Origin: Acidimicrobiaceae bacterium
GTDB taxonomy: Bacteria > Actinomycetota > Acidimicrobiia > Acidimicrobiales > Acidimicrobiaceae
DNA: 5,240 bases
Assembly: GCA_013044365.1 (NCBI GenBank)
Contig: JABEUP010000201.1
Coordinates: 1 to 5,240, forward strand
Direction of reading: 5' to 3'
Position numbers and translations under genes: made by a program. The notes below the pieces were generated by a model that was not told the DNA's origin, did no database searches, and saw only the letters and a program-made list of their open reading frames with translations. Positions 1-5,240 of this stretch are shown here, one piece after another (positions within the stretch are counted from its first letter, which is position 1; each line of letters begins with the position of its first letter).

Positions 1-433
1 CACTCAATGCTTGGCTAACGGTATCGTAGCCAGGGCGCTGACTATATGGGCCGTCTTCTCCAAAACCAGTTATTGAACAGTAGATCAACCTTGGATTTCG
101 CCTTCGCACCGCCTGGTATCCAAAGCCCATCTGCTCGGCAACTCCGGGGCGGTGATTTTCGATCACCACATCTGCGTTATCGATCAGGTACAGGAGAATC
201 TCTTTCCCGCCACTTGTGCGCAAATCCAAGGTGACACTTTTCTTGCTGCGGTTCAGGGCACAAAAAGTCGGGCTGTATTGATCCTCACCCCAACCACGAA
301 ACGGATCTCCATGGCCGGGTTCTTCGACCTTGATTACCTCCGCACCAAGGTCACCCAGCATGGCGCCGGCAAAAGGGCCGGTTACATAGCTTGCAACCTC
401 AATCACCTTAATTCCAGCTAATGCTCCGGGCAT
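1..433 (-). CDS. Type III CoA-transferase (CaiB/BaiF family), N-terminal part, cut by the window edge
   Basis: My translation of the minus strand from the ATG at 433 stays open to base 1 and gives 144 residues, about a third of the usual length of roughly 400. It begins MPGALAGIKVIEVASYVTGP and continues with LGDLGAEVIKVEEPGHGDPFR (about 26-46), LNRSKKSVTLDL (60-71), ADVVIENHRPG (87-97) and CSITGFGEDGPYSQRPGYD (119-137). These are the characteristic N-terminal blocks of the CaiB/BaiF family, which moves CoA between carboxylic acids. The catalytic aspartate of the family (Asp169 in formyl-CoA transferase) lies beyond the edge, so activity cannot be judged. The ATG is supported by a Shine-Dalgarno sequence 8 nt upstream and by correct placement of the first beta-strand motif. 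The gene starts 27 nt after the HyuB-type gene, so it is probably in the same operon. Inferred role: activating the acid made by the upstream enzyme. Family assignment is firm; the substrate is unknown. Confidence 0.95.
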   Translation of the reverse strand, partial: MPGALAGIKVIEVASYVTGPFAGAMLGDLGAEVIKVEEPGHGDPFRGWGEDQYSPTFCALNRSKKSVTLDLRTSGGKEILLYLIDNADVVIENHRPGVAEQMGFGYQAVRRRNPRLIYCSITGFGEDGPYSQRPGYDTVSQALS

Positions 434-441
434 TTTCTATA

Positions 442-449
442 CCCCCCTT
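442..449 (-). promoter_or_regulatory. Ribosome binding site of the CoA-transferase gene
   Basis: The minus strand reads AAGGGGGG followed by 8 nt and then ATG at 433. It supports this start and shows independent translation initiation after the 27-nt gap behind the HyuB-type gene. The G-run pairs less perfectly with the anti-Shine-Dalgarno than AGGAGG would, but its length and spacing are good. Confidence 0.7.
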
Positions 450-460
450 GTTCTCGTGGA

Positions 461-2665
461 TTAAGGAAGTTTGATCTGAATATCCCACCACAGCCGCTCT
501 CCACCCAACTTCGGGCAGTAAACGTCCACTTGCAGTTGAACTCCGCATCCGGGACAGAAGTAATATACGTATTCCCCGATAAAGGGATCGCCTGAGGGTA
601 AGGGAAATTCACTTACGGCGTCAAGTGGCTCAACGACCATTTCTGCGAGTTTCTTGTAGTTCTCTTTTGCGGAGCCCAGAAGAGTGCGGCACTGGTGACA
701 ACACCAGGCTGGTCCTTGGCCAGTCTCGACGATATCAAGTTCGGCGTGTGGCTGAGATAGGATTTTTACCTCCCGGGACGCATGGGGGCTGATGGCACCC
801 GGCATTCCGCTTAGGCGTGAAGAACGGCGCTCCGCGCGTTTTTTGTCGGTTGCAGCAACGTCGATGTTGCCGTTATCGTCGGTAGAAGCACCGAAGAAGC
901 GTTCCGCGCTCCATCGATTGTAAATCCCACCGGCGATATCAGCTTGAAGCTGATCTATGCTTCGTTCCAGCGGATCGCCAAACCCTCCACCGCCTTGTGT
1001 AAAGTCCGAAATTAGACCCCATTCCGGTACACGGGCGTGAGGGCCGGATTCTGATTTTTCCAGCGCCTCACCCCAATTTTCATTGAGAATTTGGGCAGGT
1101 GAAGTTGGATATTCGCCTTGGCTCATGCGGCGTTGCATATCTTCGGCATTGGTTCGAAATACCGCCCGAAATCCGCCGCTACCTGCTGGAAATCCTCCGA
1201 ACAAGCCAAAACCGCCGTTTGGGATACCCGCATAGGGTCTAAAATCCACCGACAAGTCCTGGCTGCCATAGGCCATGTATACCCGGTGCGTGCCATCTCC
1301 ACCGCGGCGGGCTCCATATCCTGCTCCGTTTGGAGCGTGATTTCGCGTCAAGTAAAGGAACGGATACTGGAGTTCGATCCACTCGACGTCGCTGATTCCG
1401 CCGGATGGAATATTGGAATGACCCCCGCTGTCTACGCCGTCTCGAAGAGGCGTAGCACCGAAACCTCCGCCATGGATGTCATAGAGTCCTTGTGCGACGG
1501 GAATTCCTTGACGGGTGTGGCCGCCGTAGAAGTATCCCGGACCACCTTCGTACCATAATCCCTGCCAGCCGGCATTGATGTCTTCATAACGGCCGCCGGC
1601 GTAAAGCATCTTTGCTACACATTCGCTCACCGCTGAGACAAGAATTTGTCCTACACGTGGTGCGCCGCCGCACGCGGCAGGAAACTTGCAGTTCAGTAGG
1701 CTTCCTTCGGGAACCATGACTTTGACCGGCACCATCTTCCCGTCGCTCCAGGGAACATCCCAAAACAGGGTATTGGTTAGAGCAAGAGTCACATGGGCAA
1801 GGGTGCTTGGCAAAGTCGAGTTTTGGTCATCGTTGAGCTGAGGACTGGTGCCAGCGAAATCGAATGTTAAGCTGTCGCCACTCTTAGTCATTTCACAGAT
1901 AATCTGATAAGGATCGGGACGTCGCATCCCGGAAGCAAACATTCTTGACCGCCAGGTTCCATCAGGTAGAGACTGCAACTTTGCCCGTGCCATACGTTCG
2001 GAGTCATCCATTAGTTTTTGACTGGCTTGTTCGACGAAATCAACGCCGAACTGGTCCACCAATTCCAAAAAGCGCTGTGCGCTCACATTGTTTCCAGCGA
2101 TTCTCGACCGTAAGTCCAGTTCCACGTAGTAAGGGTCGCGGCATTGCTCCACAATAGATCTGCAAACATCATTTCGGAACTGGCCGCGCTCCACGATTTT
2201 GAGGCCCAGTATACGGAGACCTTCGTGGAAAATCTCTGTTGCAGCTCCGCGCATTACTCCGCCGGTGTCGGCAGTGTGCGAGCTGCTTGCCGTCCAGGCG
2301 ATTAGTCGGCCCTGATAGAAGATGGGTTTGATGACCATTTGATCGTAAGTGTGTGAGCCGGCAACGTAAGGATCGTTATTGAATATCTGGTCTCCTTCGT
2401 AAAAACCCGGATCGGTTCCGAACCATTCGACGATTTTTTTAATGGCATCAGATGTTGCTGCCGCAAATCGTAAGTGTCCCGAACACGCCAGAATCATGCG
2501 GCCATTTGGGTCATAAAACGACTGCATGCATTCGCCACCCTGGACCACAATTGGGGAAGCAGATACCCGCTGTAGAGCGATCCGGCCCTCTTCCCCGACT
2601 GCCCATAGACGATGCATGAAGATTTCATATTTGATCGGATCTAACGTGTCAGCCGCTGTGTTCAT
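461..2665 (-). CDS. HyuB-type (hydantoinase B/oxoprolinase family) catalytic subunit with a fused acetone-carboxylase-gamma-like zinc domain
   Basis: This 734-residue protein has two parts. Residues 1 to about 617 form a complete HyuB body: NNDPYVAGSHTYD (96-108), SSHTADTGG (128-136), TEIFHEGLRI (143-152), FDFAGTSPQ (268-276), PNGAGYGARRGGDG (445-458) and the GGGGFGDP block (558-565). H105, D108 and H130 are candidate metal ligands; their 3- and 25-residue spacing matches what I recall for the Mn ligands of the acetone carboxylase large subunit. Residues from about 630 to the end form an added domain with C656/C659 and C704/C707, resembling the separate gamma subunit of acetone and acetophenone carboxylases. 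Plain HyuB proteins are usually about 520-600 residues, so this one is long because of the fusion. The ATG is preceded by AAGGAG at 7 nt. It lies 27 nt behind the HyuA-type gene, its expected partner. HyuB proteins bind the organic substrate and, in the carboxylases, combine it with carboxyphosphate-derived CO2. Inferred: ketone carboxylase-like catalytic subunit; an ATP-dependent amidohydrolase is the alternative. Cytoplasmic; no signal peptide or membrane segment seen. Confidence 0.95.
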   Translation of the reverse strand: MNTAADTLDPIKYEIFMHRLWAVGEEGRIALQRVSASPIVVQGGECMQSFYDPNGRMILACSGHLRFAAATSDAIKKIVEWFGTDPGFYEGDQIFNNDPYVAGSHTYDQMVIKPIFYQGRLIAWTASSSHTADTGGVMRGAATEIFHEGLRILGLKIVERGQFRNDVCRSIVEQCRDPYYVELDLRSRIAGNNVSAQRFLELVDQFGVDFVEQASQKLMDDSERMARAKLQSLPDGTWRSRMFASGMRRPDPYQIICEMTKSGDSLTFDFAGTSPQLNDDQNSTLPSTLAHVTLALTNTLFWDVPWSDGKMVPVKVMVPEGSLLNCKFPAACGGAPRVGQILVSAVSECVAKMLYAGGRYEDINAGWQGLWYEGGPGYFYGGHTRQGIPVAQGLYDIHGGGFGATPLRDGVDSGGHSNIPSGGISDVEWIELQYPFLYLTRNHAPNGAGYGARRGGDGTHRVYMAYGSQDLSVDFRPYAGIPNGGFGLFGGFPAGSGGFRAVFRTNAEDMQRRMSQGEYPTSPAQILNENWGEALEKSESGPHARVPEWGLISDFTQGGGGFGDPLERSIDQLQADIAGGIYNRWSAERFFGASTDDNGNIDVAATDKKRAERRSSRLSGMPGAISPHASREVKILSQPHAELDIVETGQGPAWCCHQCRTLLGSAKENYKKLAEMVVEPLDAVSEFPLPSGDPFIGEYVYYFCPGCGVQLQVDVYCPKLGGERLWWDIQIKLP
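464..769 (-). other. Acetone carboxylase gamma-like zinc-ribbon domain, C-terminal part of the HyuB-type protein
   Basis: This part encodes about residues 633-734 of the HyuB-type protein. Visible blocks are AWCCHQCRTLLGSAKENYK (653-671) and YYFCPGCGVQLQVDVYC (701-717). The two CxxC knuckles (C656/C659, C704/C707) are about 45 residues apart, and each is followed by a leucine-containing turn, as in a zinc ribbon. C655 and C717 are additional cysteines. The 'CxxC..LLG..KENYK' and 'FCPGCG..L.VDV' patterns are what I know from the gamma subunit family (Acetone_carb_G). In acetone and acetophenone carboxylase that subunit is a separate polypeptide of about 15-20 kDa. The preceding residues 618-632 look like a flexible linker (SGMPGAISPHAS). 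There is no internal stop or frameshift at the junction, so this is a true in-frame fusion in this sequence. Zinc binding is inferred. Confidence 0.8.
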
Positions 2666-2672
2666 TGAAGAT

Positions 2673-2678
2673 CTCCTT
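2673..2678 (-). promoter_or_regulatory. Ribosome binding site of the HyuB-type gene
   Basis: The minus strand reads AAGGAG, then 7 nt, then ATG at 2665. This is a near-perfect Shine-Dalgarno sequence at ideal spacing. It lies wholly inside the 27-nt gap after the HyuA-type stop codon and fixes the start of the HyuB-type gene. Confidence 0.85.
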
Positions 2679-2692
2679 CGGGTCGGCTCAGA

Positions 2693-4783
2693 TTAGTTTG
2701 ATATATGCAGGATAAGGTTGCCATATGCATCGAATTGGCCCTTCGCGCCCGGTGGGATCAGTACCGTGGTAAAGGGGGATTCCACGATACTTATTGCCGA
2801 AAGCTGCTGTCCCGGAAGTATCTCCCCCCAGTTGTAAACCTGTGCCCCTTGCCAGCTTCCCTGCAGATAGATCTTGCGTTCCCCTTTAGGCACCGGGGAT
2901 TGTTGTGAAGTCATCGACTGTGGTTTCAGGCTTGCTTTAGGAACAGGTCCTATGGCGTCAACTCGGATTGCCCCCAATTCAGTTCCGGCGTTGGCATTTC
3001 CTGCCCCCATCCCATAAAGTGTCTGGTAGCGGTCGGCAAAGATCTTTTGGATCTCGTCCATTTCTGACTTACCAAAGCGGGCCCAGGGAAGTTCTAATTC
3101 CACTCCGGTCATCTGGCGGCGGAATCTCAAAGTCAGATAACGCCGCAGAGTCACTTGAGAGTTTGAGAAGTTCTCCTGGTGCATCACTGCCATAAGGTCT
3201 GTTTCCAACTCATCGAGAGCGGCGTTTATGACCTCTGGATCAGTGGGCAATGAGTATTGGCAGGTCATCATCTTGGTATGAACCACATCCGCCATGGCTA
3301 TGCCGAACGCTGAGAATACCGGCGAGGTGGGAAATACCACAATGGTTTGGATACCCAGGTCCCGGGCAAATCCGACCGCATGTATCGCAGCTGCACCACC
3401 AAAGGCGTACAGCACAAAATCCTGTGGCAGATAGCCGCTGCGTATCACCTGGCGGCGGATCAGGTCCGCCATCTTGCCATTGATGATCTGGTGTATTCCT
3501 GCGGCAACTTCAAGATCACCGAGATTTAGGTCCTTGGCCGCCTCCCGTAGCGCAGAGGTGGCCTTTTCCGGATGCAGTGGATGGGCCCCTCCCAAGAAGT
3601 AGCTCGGATCCAAGATTCCAAGGGCCACGTTGGCATCGGTAACTGTCGGCATTGTGCCGCCTAATCCGTAGCAGGCTGGACCGGGATCGGCACCTGCACT
3701 TGAAGGGCCGACAATCAGTCTGCCAAGCTGGCGGTCACCATGGGCTATGGTTCCGCCGCCGGCACCGATGGATTCAATCTCAATAATGGGCTGTAATATG
3801 CGGAACCGGTCAAATACCGGCTCTGCGGCATAGCGCCAGTATCCCTTGGAATACAGTCCCACATCAAAGCTGGTGCCTCCCATGTCTGCTGTCAGGACTT
3901 GCTGGTGACCTAGCAGCTGGGCCATCTGGGATGCCGCCAGCATGCCTCCTGCCGGACCAGACTGCAGTGTTGCCACCGGCGGGCATTGCTCGGGACTCGC
4001 GAGTCCTCCGTTGCCCTGCATAAGCAGGAAGATCCCGCTGAACCCGGCTTGGCGCAGTTGTTGTTCAAGATGACGCAGATACTGTCGAACTTTAGGTCCA
4101 ATAAAACAATCTGCTAAAACGGTATTCATGCGGGCGTATTCGCCGGCAACCCTGGCCAACTGGTGACTGTAGGAGCTGAATATCCGGGCACCGTAGTTGG
4201 CTTCAACGTAGCTACGTATCTGCTGCTCGTGTTCTGGATTGGCCCAGGCATTCAACAGACAGACCGCTAAGGCTTCCACCTTTTCGATCTGAACCAGCTC
4301 ATCCACTGCGGTGTTCATGGCATCCAGCTGAAGTGGAATAACCGCATTGCCCTCGACGTCGATCCGCTCTGGAACTCCTCTGATCAACGAGCGCTCGACA
4401 AGCGGTAATGGCTTGTTCAGGTACATCACGTGTCTGACCTCGTCCTCAGATACGCCGTCCACCCGCCCGATGGCCCTCATTATGTAGGGAGTGTCCTCAA
4501 ATCCACGGGTGGTTATCAGCCCCACCCGAGCACCGTCGCGGGTCAGGATGGCGTTGGTTGCAATAGTGCTTCCGTGGGTAATTCGTTGAGAATCCGCCAA
4601 CAGGTTGGACAATGGCTCTCCTAAGCTGTCGGCCGCCCTGGCCAGCGCATCCATGACGCCATTTGCAGGATCGGCCGGGGTGGTGGGGGCCTTGCTCATG
4701 TGAACAGTACCGGAATTACCGATCAGAGCAACATCGGTAAAGGTGCCCCCGATATCAATTCCAACAGTCCACGTATCCCTCAC
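2693..4783 (-). CDS. HyuA-type (hydantoinase A/oxoprolinase family) ATP-binding subunit, likely of a ketone carboxylase-like enzyme
   Basis: This 696-residue protein is full length for the HyuA family (about 680-720). It has the ASKHA-type ATPase layout: N-terminal Hydant_A_N block with GIDIGGTFTDVAL (8-20, phosphate-1 loop), THGSTIATNAIL (69-80) and LLNAWANPEHE (176-186); then the Hydantoinase_A core with QGNGGL (256-261), SGPAGG (275-280), TADMGGTSFDVGL (298-310, phosphate-2 loop), IGAGGGTIA (339-347), SAGADPGPACYG (362-373), TVTDAN (380-385) and FGGAAAIHA (461-469). Family members use ATP to phosphorylate a substrate: bicarbonate or the enol in acetone/acetophenone carboxylases, the amide carbonyl in hydantoinase or oxoprolinase. 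The start is GTG at 4783. The phosphate-1 loop at residue 8 requires a start here, the next Met is residue 44, and no in-frame ATG or GTG lies between this GTG and the upstream stop at 4823-4825. It is the first gene of the operon, just below a strong promoter, and its expected partner is the HyuB-gamma protein. Only one HyuA-type gene is present, as in acetone carboxylase; acetophenone carboxylase has two. Substrate unknown. Confidence 0.95.
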   Translation of the reverse strand: MRDTWTVGIDIGGTFTDVALIGNSGTVHMSKAPTTPADPANGVMDALARAADSLGEPLSNLLADSQRITHGSTIATNAILTRDGARVGLITTRGFEDTPYIMRAIGRVDGVSEDEVRHVMYLNKPLPLVERSLIRGVPERIDVEGNAVIPLQLDAMNTAVDELVQIEKVEALAVCLLNAWANPEHEQQIRSYVEANYGARIFSSYSHQLARVAGEYARMNTVLADCFIGPKVRQYLRHLEQQLRQAGFSGIFLLMQGNGGLASPEQCPPVATLQSGPAGGMLAASQMAQLLGHQQVLTADMGGTSFDVGLYSKGYWRYAAEPVFDRFRILQPIIEIESIGAGGGTIAHGDRQLGRLIVGPSSAGADPGPACYGLGGTMPTVTDANVALGILDPSYFLGGAHPLHPEKATSALREAAKDLNLGDLEVAAGIHQIINGKMADLIRRQVIRSGYLPQDFVLYAFGGAAAIHAVGFARDLGIQTIVVFPTSPVFSAFGIAMADVVHTKMMTCQYSLPTDPEVINAALDELETDLMAVMHQENFSNSQVTLRRYLTLRFRRQMTGVELELPWARFGKSEMDEIQKIFADRYQTLYGMGAGNANAGTELGAIRVDAIGPVPKASLKPQSMTSQQSPVPKGERKIYLQGSWQGAQVYNWGEILPGQQLSAISIVESPFTTVLIPPGAKGQFDAYGNLILHISN

Positions 4784-4786
4784 TGG

Positions 4787-4794
4787 CTCCCCCC
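4787..4794 (-). promoter_or_regulatory. Weakly spaced ribosome binding site of the HyuA-type gene
   Basis: The minus strand reads GGGGGGAG, only 3 nt before the GTG start at 4783. The short spacing and the GTG codon suggest weaker initiation than at the two downstream genes. An ATG at 4796 lies 13 nt upstream but is out of frame. Confidence 0.5.
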
Positions 4795-4799
4795 ATTTC

Positions 4800-4812
4800 G
4801 GAACAATGTTCC
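4800..4812. promoter_or_regulatory. Perfect 13-bp palindrome at the predicted transcription start: candidate operator
   Basis: The sequence is GGAACAATGTTCC, with 6-bp arms around one central base. It starts right behind the -10 box of the predicted promoter and covers the expected +1 near 4807, where a bound protein would block initiation. Its form (odd-length 13-bp palindrome, AACA-N-TGTT core) resembles operators of IclR-family repressors such as the KdgR box as I recall it. The regulator itself is not in this window, so the family is a guess; the palindrome and its position are direct observations. Confidence 0.6.
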
Positions 4813-4813
4813 A

Positions 4814-4842
4814 TTTATACTCTTATGTCGAATCTTCGTCAA
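4814..4842 (-). promoter_or_regulatory. Sigma-70/sigma-A type promoter of the operon
   Basis: On the minus strand the -35 hexamer is TTGACG (4837-4842) and the -10 hexamer is TATAAA (4814-4819), with a 17-bp spacer. Each matches the consensus at five of six positions. Expected transcription start is near 4807, giving a leader of about 24 nt before the GTG at 4783. It is correctly oriented for the three-gene unit. Two palindromes overlap it, pointing to repression or other tight control. Confidence 0.75.
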
Positions 4843-4846
4843 GATT
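4831..4846. promoter_or_regulatory. Inverted repeat over the -35 box: possible second regulator site
   Basis: AATCTT-CGTC-AAGATT has perfect 6-bp arms and a 4-nt centre. The -35 hexamer occupies the centre and the first bases of one arm. It differs in sequence from the 4800-4812 palindrome, so a different protein would be expected. A 6-bp arm pair can arise by chance; its position is what makes it notable. Confidence 0.35.
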
Positions 4847-4959
4847 GCATTTGCTGATTTTCTGATCGGACCAACAACGATCATTAATCGTCCTGGTGAA
4901 TGATTTCTGTGGAGATCATGCAAATCATAGGAACCGGCCGGCTCCATCTTCGTAGTTAC

Positions 4960-4999
4960 CTCAACGGACCCCGGGTGTCAATTTCGGTTGAGCGGGTCC
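4960..4999. repeat. Two crossing 6-bp inverted repeats
   Basis: CTCAAC (4960-4965) is complementary to GTTGAG (4987-4992), and the adjoining GGACCC (4966-4971) to GGGTCC (4994-4999). The pairs cross rather than nest, so in RNA they would be alternative hairpins. A true pseudoknot looks difficult because the connecting loops are 0 and 1 nt. The same two modules can also be read as DNA half-sites in permuted order. Function unknown. Confidence 0.4.
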
Positions 5000-5071
5000 A
5001 GGGAGATTTAATAGGAAAGGCCTTCAATCCATGTTGCCTCGAAGAAAACTGTGGGCCAAGCAAGCAGGGAG

Positions 5072-5162
5072 GCGTGTCTTGGGTTTCGTGGGCGCGAAGC
5101 TGCCAACCGTTAAGGTATCTAACGGTAGGTAGAACAACCAAATTACTGTGCGCAAGACACGC
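5072..5162. repeat. 10-bp perfect inverted repeat enclosing smaller hairpins
   Basis: GCGTGTCTTG (5072-5081) is exactly complementary to CAAGACACGC (5153-5162), enclosing 71 nt. Inside are a 7-bp hairpin, ACCGTTA (5106-5112) with TAACGGT (5120-5126), and a small TTCG/CGAA pair (5085-5088, 5095-5098). This could fold as a closed multi-branch RNA on either strand, or be the remnant of a small mobile repeat. No flanking target duplication is seen. Confidence 0.45.
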
Positions 5163-5201
5163 ATGATGAGATTCGCCAAAATACTTCTATATTTCAAGAG
5201 T

Positions 5202-5232
5202 GGCGGACTTGGGTTCATCCCAAGGCTCCGCC
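5202..5232. repeat. Strong hairpin with a 12-bp stem and 2-nt bulge
   Basis: GGCGGACTTGGG (5202-5213) pairs with CCCAAG (5219-5224) and TCCGCC (5227-5232), with a TTCAT loop and a GC bulge at 5225-5226. It is GC-rich and stable. Neither strand shows a T-run behind the stem within the window, so a classical rho-independent terminator is not supported. It may be part of a structured RNA or an intergenic repeat that continues past the edge. Confidence 0.5.
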
Positions 5233-5240
5233 CTGATCCC

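Larger units (their letters stand above)
4847..5240. other. Upstream non-coding region without a recognisable gene
   Basis: Open frames here are short (up to 88 codons). Their translations are rich in Cys, Trp and Arg and show no family motif, no good ribosome binding site and no continuity between strands, so I do not call genes. The region holds several inverted repeats, listed separately, and a weak one with 7-bp arms, ATGATTT (4900-4906) and AAATCAT (4922-4928). It may include the promoter or leader of a gene beyond the right edge. No tRNA, rRNA, CRISPR or insertion-sequence ends were recognised. Confidence 0.5.

Noticed and set aside
152..421. 89-codon open frame on the plus strand
   Set aside because: It is the antisense of the CoA-transferase N-terminus, whose translation shows clear CaiB/BaiF motifs.
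1118..1558. 146-codon open frame on the plus strand
   Set aside because: It lies entirely opposite the conserved HyuB-type gene. The protein has no family motif and no supporting start context, so it is an antisense shadow.
461..4783. Single-chain 5-oxoprolinase split by a frameshift
   Set aside because: The two genes are separated by 27 nt with a stop codon, a strong ribosome binding site and a proper ATG. This is the normal two-gene HyuA/HyuB arrangement, not a broken fusion.
4800..4812. LexA/SOS box reading of GGAACAATGTTCC
   Set aside because: Gram-positive LexA boxes have GAAC and GTTC separated by 4 nt; here the gap is 3 nt, and the operon has no DNA-repair content.
5117..5123. ATCTAAC as one end of an integron attC site
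   Set aside because: It matches RYYYAAC, but no GTTRRRY partner with complementary inner boxes was found at a suitable distance, and such 7-mers are common by chance.
4900..5218. Short open frames on both strands (plus 4900-5166; minus 5024-5218 and 4956-5141)
   Set aside because: They overlap one another, have unlikely compositions and no recognisable domain. The minus frame beginning MRVLRTVIWLFYL briefly resembles a membrane N-terminus, but the frame ends soon after and no continuation is found in other frames.
5202..5232. Group II intron domain V or rho-independent terminator
   Set aside because: The stem lacks the domain V base triad position and a GNRA loop, and neither strand has a T-run following the stem.

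Overview
The window holds one minus-strand transcription unit, read from right to left, followed upstream by about 450 bases of non-coding DNA. Gene order in the direction of transcription is: a HyuA-type ATPase subunit (4783 to 2693), a HyuB-type catalytic subunit (2665 to 461), and the first 144 codons of a type III (CaiB/BaiF) CoA-transferase that runs off the left edge (from 433). Both intergenic gaps are 27 nt. Each downstream gene has its own clear Shine-Dalgarno sequence and no terminator is visible between genes, so the three are very probably co-transcribed.

The most informative feature is the C-terminus of the HyuB protein. After a complete HyuB body (about residues 1-617) the same reading frame continues into a domain of about 100 residues with two Cys pairs (C656/C659 and C704/C707). 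It looks like the separate small zinc-binding gamma subunit of acetone carboxylase and acetophenone carboxylase. HyuA plus HyuB-gamma would thus carry the full part list of an acetone-carboxylase-like enzyme (ATP-using subunit, metal-dependent subunit, zinc subunit) on two genes. Together with the adjacent CoA-transferase this suggests, as inference, ATP-driven carboxylation of a ketone or another enolisable compound followed by CoA activation of the acid product. An amide or lactam hydrolase of the hydantoinase/oxoprolinase group remains the main alternative, and the substrate cannot be read from the sequence.

Upstream of the HyuA gene is a near-consensus sigma-70 type promoter (TTGACG, 17 bp, TATAAA). 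A perfect 13-bp palindrome, GGAACA-A-TGTTCC, lies on the predicted transcription start and a second inverted repeat overlaps the -35 box. This is the arrangement expected for a repressor-controlled catabolic operon. No regulator gene is inside the window.

The remaining right end (about 4850-5240) has no convincing gene on either strand. It contains several inverted repeats: crossing 6-bp repeats (4960-4999), a 10-bp repeat that encloses smaller hairpins (5072-5162), and a strong 12-bp-stem hairpin (5202-5232). Their role is unknown.

The organism is a bacterium with roughly balanced GC content. The carboxylase-like system and the strong G-rich ribosome binding sites would suit an anaerobic degrader (for example a sulfate-reducing or syntrophic Firmicute or a Desulfobacterota member), but this is a weak inference and no marker gene in the window decides it.
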